Below are positions 1 through 6,777 of a stretch of 9,584 nt of DNA, in pieces (within the stretch, counting starts at the first letter, position 1; every line of letters starts with the position of its first letter). The notes beneath the pieces are model-generated. The model was not told the origin of the DNA. It made no database searches and was given only the letters and a program-made list of their open reading frames with translations. This DNA is from Candidatus Omnitrophica bacterium UBA5776. GTDB lineage: Bacteria > Omnitrophota > Gorgyraeia > Gygaellales > Profunditerraquicolaceae. Location of the stretch: assembly GCA_002418595.1 (NCBI GenBank), contig DIEK01000080.1:1-9584 (forward strand), read 5' to 3'. A program made the translations under genes and the position numbers.

Positions 1-2
1 AG

Positions 3-332
3 GCTCTCACGGAAGACGGCATCGCCATATTCCAATTGGGGCCGTTCTTGGACTTCGACATCATCATCAAGGGAACGGTGGAAAAACTCTCCAAACTGTT
101 CACTTATCTTAATCCGGTCAGGCTGCCGATGCCTTCCTACAGCTGCGGATGCGAATACTGCTTCCTGATGGCTTCCAAGAAGGTCGATCCGGCAAAACTT
201 GCCCTTCCGGTGTTGAAGCGCAGGCTGCAGCAGCGTTTAGGCGCCAAAGCCGCGGACCTGAAGTATTATTCCCCGGAAATGCACCTGGCCAGCCTGGTCA
301 CGCCTAAGATCTGGCGTCTCAAGAAGAGATGA
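3..332 (+). CDS. speE: Spermidine synthase (polyamine aminopropyltransferase), C-terminal part
   Basis: This is the last 109 codons of a gene whose start lies before the window; the frame is open from base 3. Spermidine synthases transfer an aminopropyl group from decarboxylated S-adenosylmethionine to putrescine, releasing methylthioadenosine, in the cytoplasm. The visible part begins with the 'LTEDGIAIFQ' strand that follows the catalytic core. It continues through 'MPSYSCGCEYCFLMASKK', equivalent to the family's 'iPtYPsG.wgF.laSK' block, and ends with 'LKYYSPEMHLASLVTPK', equivalent to 'lkYYnpeiH.asF.lP'. The catalytic Asp and SAM-binding motifs would be upstream and cannot be checked, so substrate choice (putrescine, agmatine or other) is open. 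The stop overlaps the next gene's start (ATGA), which implies co-translation. An internal TTG at 36 is not a believable start because homology continues upstream of it. Confidence 0.82.
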   Translation, partial: ALTEDGIAIFQLGPFLDFDIIIKGTVEKLSKLFTYLNPVRLPMPSYSCGCEYCFLMASKKVDPAKLALPVLKRRLQQRLGAKAADLKYYSPEMHLASLVTPKIWRLKKR

Positions 333-1339
333 AATTCCGTTACAACGTAGCGGTTGCCGGAGACGGCCGTATAAGCCGCGCGGTCCTGCATTTTTTCAAC
401 AGGCAGAACAGGGATATCCGCGCTTTCCCCCTCGAGAAAGAGAAGGATTTGCGGAACGCCGATCTGATCACCGGCGCTTTGGCCGGGGAGATCGGTGAAC
501 GCTGTCTGAACCTGGCGTTGAAATACCGTAAAGACCTCGTCGACGTCTCGGATGTCGATCCCGAAATATACCAGGCCAGGGAAAAAGAGATCGGCAAAGG
601 CGGGATAACGGTGATACCGGGGTGCGGTTTCTGTCCCGGAATAGTCAATTTTCTCCTCGGCAGGGAAACCTGTTCTTCCGTCCGAGTGCTCGAGATCCAC
701 GTGAAGGCCGGCTCTCTCTCCCCGCAGGATAATTATTTCCCTTTTTTATGGTGTTTCGAGGATTTGATACTCGAACACCGGCTCGTATCCACCCAGATCA
801 TCTCCGGCAGGAAGAAAAGATTCCCGGCATTCGCCGGTTACCGGAGGGAGAAATATTTCGGCATAGAGGCGGAAAGTTATTATTCTGCCAGCGGATTCGA
901 GAATATCCTGGATAAGACAGGGGCGCGCAGCCTGACCTGCCGCGTGGTCAGGCCCTCGGGGTTCGCCGCCTTTTTCCGTTTCTCCGAGAGCTACGGATTG
1001 TTTTCGCCGGAACGCATGGCCGAAAGCAAGGCTTTTTTAGAGAATGTCAGGCGGGCAAATTATACTCTCGGGGAGGTGGAAGTCGTTTTCCCCGGCAAAC
1101 GCATCGTCTGGTTCTTGAAAAGTTTTTCCGCTGCGAGGGAAAAGTGGAACTCGATGCAGAAAATAACGGCCAGCGTTCCGGCCGCAGTCGGCAGGCTTTT
1201 GCTGGATGGAAAGATTGAGCGCAAAGGGCTGGTTTTCCTGGAAGACCTTGCCGCCGACAAGACGATTTTCCAAGCGTTGATAGACGGGGTCAAAAAACAA
1301 GGCGTAACGATCGTCAGGCGGGAAAAGAGAAATGCTTAA
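329..1339 (+). CDS. Saccharopine/lysine dehydrogenase-family oxidoreductase
   Basis: A 336-residue protein of the saccharopine dehydrogenase family (NAD(P)-binding Rossmann domain plus C-terminal catalytic domain). The N-terminus carries a nucleotide-binding loop 'GDGRIS' at residues 11-16, a variant of GxGxxG with Ser in place of the third Gly. Residues 70-104 read 'LVDVSDVD' and then 'VIPGCGFCPGIV', the family hallmark usually seen as 'vvD.s......vlpgcGl.PGi'. Residues 126-170 match the catalytic-domain stretch around 'GSLSP' and the following 'isGr'. Residues 283-306 ('VPAAVGRLLLDGKIERKGLVFLEDL') match the usual 'p.a..a..L.dGki..kGv..pE.l' ending. Members oxidise or reduce secondary amines or amino acids (saccharopine, lysine, carboxynorspermidine). 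It starts inside the spermidine synthase stop and overlaps the next gene by 8 bp. A polyamine- or lysine-linked role is inferred from this context; the exact substrate cannot be read from the sequence. Its length is shorter than typical carboxynorspermidine dehydrogenases (about 400 residues). Confidence 0.8.
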   Translation: MKFRYNVAVAGDGRISRAVLHFFNRQNRDIRAFPLEKEKDLRNADLITGALAGEIGERCLNLALKYRKDLVDVSDVDPEIYQAREKEIGKGGITVIPGCGFCPGIVNFLLGRETCSSVRVLEIHVKAGSLSPQDNYFPFLWCFEDLILEHRLVSTQIISGRKKRFPAFAGYRREKYFGIEAESYYSASGFENILDKTGARSLTCRVVRPSGFAAFFRFSESYGLFSPERMAESKAFLENVRRANYTLGEVEVVFPGKRIVWFLKSFSAAREKWNSMQKITASVPAAVGRLLLDGKIERKGLVFLEDLAADKTIFQALIDGVKKQGVTIVRREKRNA

Positions 1340-1886
1340 GCATTCCTACGTCAGCGGTAAAGTCAAGGTGAACCGTTCCGGGATCGATCACCGCGGAGTT
1401 TTCGCGGTCAAGCCGATCAGGAAAGACGAGATAATCGCGGTCTGGGGAGGGTTTATTATTTCGCAATCCGAGTTCGTTAAGCTGGAAAAGACCTGTTTCA
1501 AAGAAATAGAAAATTACGCCACTCGGGTGGCCGACGGGTTCTTCCTGGTTTCCTGTAAAAAAGGGGGGCTGGAGGATGACGATTTTTTCAATCATAGTTG
1601 TTCCCCCAACGCCGGGATCAAAGGGCATTTGATTATAGCGGCGATGCGCGATATCTCGCCCGGCGAAGAAGTGACCTACGATTACTGCATGACCGACGCG
1701 GATTTCGATTATTCTTTCAAGTGCCGCTGCGGCTCTCCGCGCTGCCGCGGGCTGGTCACCACTAAAGACTGGATGAAACCGGCCCTGCAGAGGGAATATA
1801 AAGGATATTTTTCCTGGTACGTGCAGGAGAAGATAGAAGAGTTGAGGCGAAAAAGCTCCGCGTCCGGTAAAAAAATACCCTCTTGA
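1332..1886 (+). CDS. SET-domain protein-lysine N-methyltransferase with post-SET cysteines
   Basis: A 184-residue protein consisting almost entirely of a SET domain, which transfers methyl groups from S-adenosylmethionine to lysine side chains. Visible motifs in order: the first SAM loop region 'HRGVFA' (residues 20-25), 'YATRVADGFFL' (62-72), the catalytic knot 'NHSCSPNAG' (87-95), 'GEEVTYDY' (111-118) with the active-site Tyr, and a post-SET cluster CxCx4C (C131, C133, C138). With C90 of the NHSC motif these cysteines could bind one zinc ion. There is no signal peptide or membrane segment, so it is likely cytoplasmic. It overlaps the upstream dehydrogenase by 8 bp and has only a weak Shine-Dalgarno, consistent with translational coupling. 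Target unknown. SET proteins are common in eukaryotes and patchy in bacteria, where chlamydial and Legionella forms are best known; horizontal acquisition is possible but not shown here. The stop codon overlaps the -35 box of the next operon. Confidence 0.88.
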   Translation: MLKHSYVSGKVKVNRSGIDHRGVFAVKPIRKDEIIAVWGGFIISQSEFVKLEKTCFKEIENYATRVADGFFLVSCKKGGLEDDDFFNHSCSPNAGIKGHLIIAAMRDISPGEEVTYDYCMTDADFDYSFKCRCGSPRCRGLVTTKDWMKPALQREYKGYFSWYVQEKIEELRRKSSASGKKIPS

Positions 1887-1911
1887 CAGAAAAAAAAGTT
1901 TGTGTTATAAA
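1883..1911 (+). promoter_or_regulatory. Sigma70-type promoter for groES-groEL
   Basis: TTGACA at 1883-1888, a 17-nt spacer, and TATAAA at 1906-1911, preceded by TG one base upstream of the -10 (1903-1904, an extended -10). This is close to the housekeeping consensus. The -35 overlaps the stop codon of the SET gene. A start near 1918 would give a leader of about 285 nt before groES. No sigma32-type motif was seen. Confidence 0.75.
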
Positions 1912-2042
1912 ATGAAACCTGGAGCAAATGAGCGGTTTTTCCGCAGTGCGCCGGCGATATCTTTCCGAAGCAATTCCATTCAAGAATAAAAACAGGATTT
2001 TCTTATGGAAGGGGAGCAAAAAAACATTTTTTTCGCGTTGTC

Positions 2043-2069
2043 TTAGCACTCTTTACAAAAGAGTGCCAG
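2043..2069 (+). promoter_or_regulatory. CIRCE operator (HrcA-binding site)
   Basis: TTAGCACTC (2043-2051), a 9-nt spacer, then GAGTGCCAG (2061-2069). The left arm matches the CIRCE consensus TTAGCACTC exactly, the spacer is the canonical 9 nt, and the right arm matches GAGTGCTAA at 7 of 9 positions. CIRCE is the operator of the HrcA heat-shock repressor, and groES-groEL is its classic target. It lies about 130 nt downstream of the visible promoter and 134 nt upstream of the groES start, so it either blocks elongation, acts on a closer promoter not recognised here, or acts in the RNA. Confidence 0.9.
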
Positions 2070-2143
2070 CTATCGCTCAAGGGTTTGCGGAAGGAATAAA
2101 ACTCTTGGTATATCCAGAGGTTGAAGGACAACGGGAAAATCGC

Positions 2144-2173
2144 TGTGTCGCAGGTCCGGAAAGAACAGACACA
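2144..2173 (+). other. Leader hairpin upstream of groES
   Basis: TGTGTC (2144-2149) and GACACA (2168-2173) form a perfect 6-bp stem around an 18-nt loop containing CAGGTCCGGAA. It ends 17 nt before the groES Shine-Dalgarno (AAGGAGG, 2191-2197). The loop resembles the tip of SRP RNA helix 8, but the rest of an SRP RNA is not present. It could be a 5'-leader stability or translation element. Function is unknown. Confidence 0.4.
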
Positions 2174-2203
2174 AATTAACAATAAACAGGAAGGAGGCAG
2201 TAT

Positions 2204-2494
2204 ATGCAGATCACACCTTTAGGAGACAGGGTACTCGTGAAACCCTTGGACGCCGAGGAAAAAACCAAAGGGGGGATCATTCTTCCCGATACGGCGAAAG
2301 AGAAGCCGCAGGAGGGGAAAGTGGTTTCAGTCGGCAAGGGCAAAATTTCCGATGACGGCAAGCTGGTCGCCCTGGAAGTCAAAGCCGGGGACAAAGTACT
2401 TTACGGCAAATATTCCGGCACGGAGATCAAACTCAACGGAGAAGATCATTTGATCGTCCGCGAGGAAGATATTCTTGCGATAGTGAAGGATTAA
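2204..2494 (+). CDS. groES: Co-chaperonin GroES (Hsp10)
   Basis: A 96-residue protein of normal GroES length. It forms the heptameric lid of the GroEL folding chamber in the cytoplasm. The N-terminus '[12 protein letters not shown]' is the family signature. The mobile loop spans about residues 17-36 with the hydrophobic GroEL-binding tripeptide IIL at 25-27. '[32 protein letters not shown]' completes the beta barrel. ATG at 2204 is set by a strong Shine-Dalgarno AAGGAGG (2191-2197) 6 nt upstream. It is followed 26 nt later by groEL and is controlled by the upstream promoter and CIRCE operator. Confidence 0.97.
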   Translation: MQITPLGDRVLVKPLDAEEKTKGGIILPDTAKEKPQEGKVVSVGKGKISDDGKLVALEVKAGDKVLYGKYSGTEIKLNGEDHLIVREEDILAIVKD

Positions 2495-2508
2495 CTTTTA
2501 ATATATAA

Positions 2509-4137
<1,629 letters not shown>

Positions 4138-4177
4138 TCCCGGGGGCAATCGGTAGTAAAAAAGTTAGTTGATGCAG

Positions 4178-4224
4178 CCGGCCCGGCCGCGCCAGTCGAA
4201 AACTGCGCGACCGGGCCGGTCTTT
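4178..4224 (+). terminator. Rho-independent terminator of groES-groEL
   Basis: A long GC-rich hairpin. CCGGCCCGG (4178-4186) pairs perfectly with CCGGGCCGG (4211-4219). The stem continues, with one mismatch and one bulge, through CGCGC/GCGCG-type pairs to AGT/ACT, closing a CGAAA loop (4197-4201). It is followed by TCTTTT (4220-4225). It lies about 40 nt after the groEL stop. Confidence 0.9.
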
Positions 4225-4257
4225 TAAGAGCCTCCATGAAGAAGGAAGAGTATCTCT

Positions 4258-5040
4258 ATGATGACCGAGAAGAGAGCGAGAAAGGCCCGTATATTGTTGA
4301 CCAACGACGACGGCATTCAGTCCGCCGGCCTGGCCGCTCTTTACCGGGCATTATCGCCGCTTGGGAAAGTCACGGTGGTCGCTCCGGACAACGAACGCAG
4401 CGCGGCGAGCCACGCCATCACCCTGCACCAGCCGTTGCGTTTGAAGCAGGTGAAATTCAAAGACGGCAAGAAATGGTTCTGCACCAGCGGGACGCCTGCG
4501 GACTGCGTGAAGCTCGGTTTGAGCGCGGTATTGAAACATTCCCCGGATATGGTGGTTTCCGGCATCAATCCCGGGCCGAATACAGGATTCAGCGTGCTGT
4601 ATTCCGGGACGGTTTCCGCGGCCAGGGAGGCAGCGATGTGCGGGATACCGGCTATGGCCGTTTCGCTGGTGACCCGCTCCGTTTCCGCCGACTTTGAATT
4701 CGCGGCCTTTTTTGCCGCGGGGCTGGCGCGTAGAATACTCTCCGGCAGGTTCATCCCGGCCGGCTGTCTGTTGAACGTCAATATCCCGGAAGGCAAGATA
4801 AAAGGCGTGAAATTCACAAAGCAGAGCACGCGTTTCTTCAAGGATAGGTTCGAAAAAAGGCACGACCCGCGCAACCGCGAATATTACTGGCTCAGCGGGG
4901 AGTTTTTTGGCGGAAGTCCGGACGCGGAAAGCGACAGCGAGACCGTGCGCCGCGGCTACATCTCCCTGACCCCGCTTATCAACGACGCTACCGACCACGC
5001 GTTTCTCGCCGGACTGCGGGACAAGCGGGCAATCTTATAG
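4258..5040 (+). CDS. surE: 5'/3'-nucleotidase SurE
   Basis: A 260-residue SurE phosphatase, which dephosphorylates nucleoside 5'- and 3'-monophosphates using a divalent metal in the cytoplasm and is linked to stationary-phase survival. The N-terminal metal site 'ILLTNDDGI' (residues 12-20, with N16, D17, D18) is intact. It is followed by 'VAPDNERSAASHAIT' (41-55, metal-ligand Ser), 'TSGTPADCVKLGL' (76-88), and 'VVSGINPGPNTGFSVLYSGTVSAAREA' (99-125) with the conserved metal-ligand Asn N103. Length is normal for the family. ATG at 4258 has an AAGGAAGAG-like Shine-Dalgarno (about 4242-4250); ATG 4261 is an equally formed alternative. It begins only about 34 nt after the groEL terminator, and no promoter is obvious between them, so expression may rely on read-through or an unrecognised promoter. 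Confidence 0.95.
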   Translation: MMTEKRARKARILLTNDDGIQSAGLAALYRALSPLGKVTVVAPDNERSAASHAITLHQPLRLKQVKFKDGKKWFCTSGTPADCVKLGLSAVLKHSPDMVVSGINPGPNTGFSVLYSGTVSAAREAAMCGIPAMAVSLVTRSVSADFEFAAFFAAGLARRILSGRFIPAGCLLNVNIPEGKIKGVKFTKQSTRFFKDRFEKRHDPRNREYYWLSGEFFGGSPDAESDSETVRRGYISLTPLINDATDHAFLAGLRDKRAIL

Positions 5041-5120
5041 GCCACAGCGGCGGCAGACGGTGCCGTCAGCTTCCTTTCGTCTTCATCCTTCCCCTGATTT
5101 TATTGCTGTTTTTATAAAAG

Positions 5121-5149
5121 TTGACAGATATCCGGCCATGTCTTATTAT
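5121..5149 (+). promoter_or_regulatory. Sigma70-type promoter of nikR
   Basis: TTGACA (5121-5126), a 17-nt spacer, and TATTAT (5144-5149), in an AT-rich stretch of the 174-nt surE-nikR gap. Transcription would start near 5156, giving a leader of about 58 nt. A perfect 8-bp palindrome GTCCGGAC (5162-5169) lies just after the start site; its role is unknown. It does not resemble the putative NikR site upstream of nikM. The gap's first half holds a small imperfect hairpin (about 5053-5070) with no T-run, which is not a convincing surE terminator. Confidence 0.72.
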
Positions 5150-5214
5150 AAATTGAATACTGTCCGGACGGGTTTATCTTATTGAAAGACGGACTACAGA
5201 CAAAGGCAGTGTAA

Positions 5215-5628
5215 ATGGGCAATCTCATAAGATTCGGCGTCTCCATAGAAAAGAATCTGGTTTCCGGGTTCGACGCCCTGATCCGGAAGCGTAAGTGCGG
5301 CAACCGTTCCGAGGCGATAAGGGATCTTATCCGGCGGGAACTGGTGGAACAAGAGTGGGCCGACGATAATGTAGTCGCCGGGGCTATCACGCTTATTTAC
5401 GATCATCATAAACGCGAACTGTTAAGCAAGTTGACGGCGGTACAGCATAATTTTCAGCATTTGATAATTTCCACCCAGCATATTCATCTCGACCACTCCA
5501 ATTGTCTGGAGATGATCGCCGCAAAAGGGAAGGCCGCAGAGATTAAGGAGCTGGCAGATCTTCTGCGTTCCACAAAAGGCGTGAAACATTTATCCCTGAA
5601 CGCCGCGACCACCGGAAGAGGAGTGTAA
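5215..5628 (+). CDS. nikR: Nickel-responsive transcriptional regulator NikR
   Basis: A 137-residue ribbon-helix-helix regulator. The N-terminal DNA-binding part (about 1-48) carries 'RFGVSIEKNLVSGFDALI' and 'NRSEAIRDLIRREL'. The C-terminal ACT-like domain carries the complete high-affinity Ni(II) ligand set H78, H89, H91 and C97, in 'VQH' and 'QHIHLDHSNCLE', equivalent to H76, H87, H89 and C95 of E. coli NikR. With nickel bound, NikR binds operators and usually represses nickel uptake genes. Here it is the first gene of the nickel locus, with its own promoter and a modest Shine-Dalgarno (AAAGG, 5202-5206). An inverted repeat 18 nt after its stop is the likely operator for the importer genes. 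All four ligands being present argues strongly for nickel rather than another metal. Confidence 0.96.
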   Translation: MGNLIRFGVSIEKNLVSGFDALIRKRKCGNRSEAIRDLIRRELVEQEWADDNVVAGAITLIYDHHKRELLSKLTAVQHNFQHLIISTQHIHLDHSNCLEMIAAKGKAAEIKELADLLRSTKGVKHLSLNAATTGRGV

Positions 5629-5645
5629 AAAATTTTGTTTTTCAG

Positions 5646-5670
5646 TAGCACAAGTATCGCTTTTGTGCTA
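5646..5670 (+). promoter_or_regulatory. Probable NikR operator upstream of nikM
   Basis: A perfect inverted repeat, TAGCACAA (5646-5653) - N9 - TTGTGCTA (5663-5670), 25 bp overall. Its right arm overlaps the -10 region of the nikM promoter. The total span is similar to known NikR sites (28 bp in E. coli, about 26-27 bp in deltaproteobacteria), but the half-site sequence differs from GTATGA and only partly resembles GTGTTAC. Assignment to NikR rests on position and symmetry. The repeat could also form an RNA hairpin, but there is no T-run after it, so terminator function is unlikely. Confidence 0.7.
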
Positions 5671-5674
5671 TTAT
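5666..5674 (+). promoter_or_regulatory. Extended -10 promoter of nikM operon
   Basis: TG (5666-5667), one base, then TATTAT (5669-5674) form an extended -10 element. No good -35 lies 16-18 nt upstream (TAGCAC at 5646-5651 is a poor match). An overlapping TATACA at 5672-5677 is an alternative. The overlap with the inverted repeat means a bound repressor would block RNA polymerase. The leader would be only about 40 nt, leaving no room for a cobalamin or Ni/Co riboswitch. Confidence 0.55.
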
Positions 5675-5718
5675 ACATATCCTGGAGATAGGAACAACAA
5701 TCAACACAGGAGAGAAAA

Positions 5719-6402
5719 ATGCATATACCCGACGGATACTTGGGGCCCGCCACGAGCGGAGTGATGTATGCGGCGATGTTGCCTGTATGGGCGCTGGCTT
5801 CGCGGATGGTTAAAAAAACTCTCAAGAACAAACAAATCCCTCTGCTTGCCATCAGCGCCGCTTTCTGTTTCATTATAATGATGTTCAACATCCCCATCCC
5901 CGGAGGGACTACCGGACACGCGGTGGGCGCGGTGCTGGCGGCTATCCTTCTCGGCCCCTGGGCCGCCTGTATAGCGGTCACTGTGGCCCTGGTGGTCCAA
6001 GCCCTGCTTTTCGGCGACGGCGGCATAACCGCCATCGGCGCAAATTGTTTCAATATGGCGTTTGTAGAGGTCTTCGCCGGTTATTATATTTACAAGTTCA
6101 TAAGCGGCAATTCGCCTTCAACGTCCGGCCGCAGGGTTTTTGCCGCCGCCGCGGCCGGCTACCTGGCGTTGAATATAGCCGCATTGACTACGGCGCTGAT
6201 GTTCGGCATACAGCCTTTATTGTACAGGACCCCGACAGGCCAGCCGTTGTATTGTCCTTACGGCCTTAGTGTCGCCGTTCCGATGATGCTCGGCGAGCAT
6301 TTGCTGGTATTCGGCTGGGTCGAGGCGCTTATTACCGCGCTGGTTGTCAAATATTTGCAGAAACAGGATCCTTCATTGATCGTTTCGGGAAAGGAGGGGT
6401 AG
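5719..6402 (+). CDS. nikM: ECF nickel transporter substrate-binding membrane subunit NikM (CbiM family)
   Basis: A 227-residue integral membrane protein, the S component that captures the metal ion for an energy-coupling-factor importer in the inner membrane. It begins 'MHIPDGYLGP', the invariant CbiM/NikM start in which the amino terminus and His2 coordinate the metal. A second ligand, His67 in 'GGTTGHAVGA', is at the same number as in the structurally known Thermoanaerobacter NikM. Hydrophobic segments fall at about 11-27, 42-60, 68-98, 103-127, 142-166 and 188-214. The start at 5719 is supported by AGGAGAG (5708-5714). NikM and CbiM are hard to tell apart by sequence; nickel is favoured because the gene sits directly behind nikR and its putative operator and there is no cobalamin gene in view. 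Confidence 0.93.
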   Translation: MHIPDGYLGPATSGVMYAAMLPVWALASRMVKKTLKNKQIPLLAISAAFCFIIMMFNIPIPGGTTGHAVGAVLAAILLGPWAACIAVTVALVVQALLFGDGGITAIGANCFNMAFVEVFAGYYIYKFISGNSPSTSGRRVFAAAAAGYLALNIAALTTALMFGIQPLLYRTPTGQPLYCPYGLSVAVPMMLGEHLLVFGWVEALITALVVKYLQKQDPSLIVSGKEG

Positions 6403-6406
6403 AGAA

Positions 6407-6739
6407 ATGAGAACTACTTCTAAACTTTGGCTGGGAGTGATTATATTGGCGTTTCTTTCCCCCCTGGGGCTTTTGCTTCCCGAATATTTCAAGGCGGGGG
6501 ACGCCTGGGGAGAGTGGGGTACGGAGACTCTGCAGGAATTAGTGGGATATGTCCCGCAGGGGTTTACCAGACTTTCCGCTCTCTGGAGCGCTCCCGTTCC
6601 TGATTACGCCTTCCAGGGATGGGAAGAAAAAGGGCTGGGGAACCTGAGCTTCGCCTATATCTCGTCGGCGGTCATCGGGATCGGTATTACCGTGGCGGTA
6701 ATTATGCTGCTGGGCAAACTACTGACTAAGAAGGATTAA
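6407..6739 (+). CDS. nikN: ECF nickel transporter accessory membrane subunit NikN (PDGLE-type)
   Basis: A 110-residue protein with two membrane segments (about 7-24 and 82-104) flanking an extracytoplasmic region. That region contains 'AWGEWGTETLQELVGYVPQGF' and 'WSAPVPDYAFQGWE', the pattern found in the small NikN/PDGLE components that accompany NikM. Such subunits assist metal delivery to NikM and may be separate, as here, or fused to it. It begins 4 nt after the nikM stop with an AAGGAGGGG-like Shine-Dalgarno inside the end of nikM, so the two genes are co-transcribed. The symbol follows context; the family is variable in sequence. Confidence 0.8.
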   Translation: MRTTSKLWLGVIILAFLSPLGLLLPEYFKAGDAWGEWGTETLQELVGYVPQGFTRLSALWSAPVPDYAFQGWEEKGLGNLSFAYISSAVIGIGITVAVIMLLGKLLTKKD

Positions 6740-6752
6740 GGCGCGTCTTCTC

Positions 6753-6770
6753 AGCGGGCCGCTTTTTCTT
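6753..6770 (+). terminator. Possible weak terminator after nikN
   Basis: AGCGGGCCGCT (6753-6763) can fold into a short 4-bp GC hairpin with a 3-nt loop, followed directly by TTTTTCTT (6763-6770). The stem is short, so it may attenuate rather than stop transcription into hldD, whose ATG is 7 nt further on. Confidence 0.3.
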
Positions 6771-6777
6771 ACCTTGA

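Noticed and set aside
2084..2114. Second promoter near groES (TTGCGG, 18-nt spacer, TATATC)
   Set aside because: Both boxes match the consensus poorly compared with the promoter at 1883-1911; not enough to call.
1928..2179. 83-codon + strand reading frame in the groES leader
   Set aside because: It contains the CIRCE operator and a leader hairpin, has no recognisable family, and its composition is unlike a real protein.
4236..4697. 153-codon + strand frame starting before surE
   Set aside because: It overlaps surE in another frame, and SurE homology is complete; the product is Arg/Gly-rich shadow sequence.
5053..5070. Terminator after surE
   Set aside because: The GACGG/CCGTC hairpin is short, with an internal mismatch further down the stem and no T-run; too weak to annotate.
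5641..5718. Cobalamin or Ni/Co riboswitch upstream of nikM
   Set aside because: The leader after the -10 is only about 40 nt, and no B12-box-like sequence is seen.
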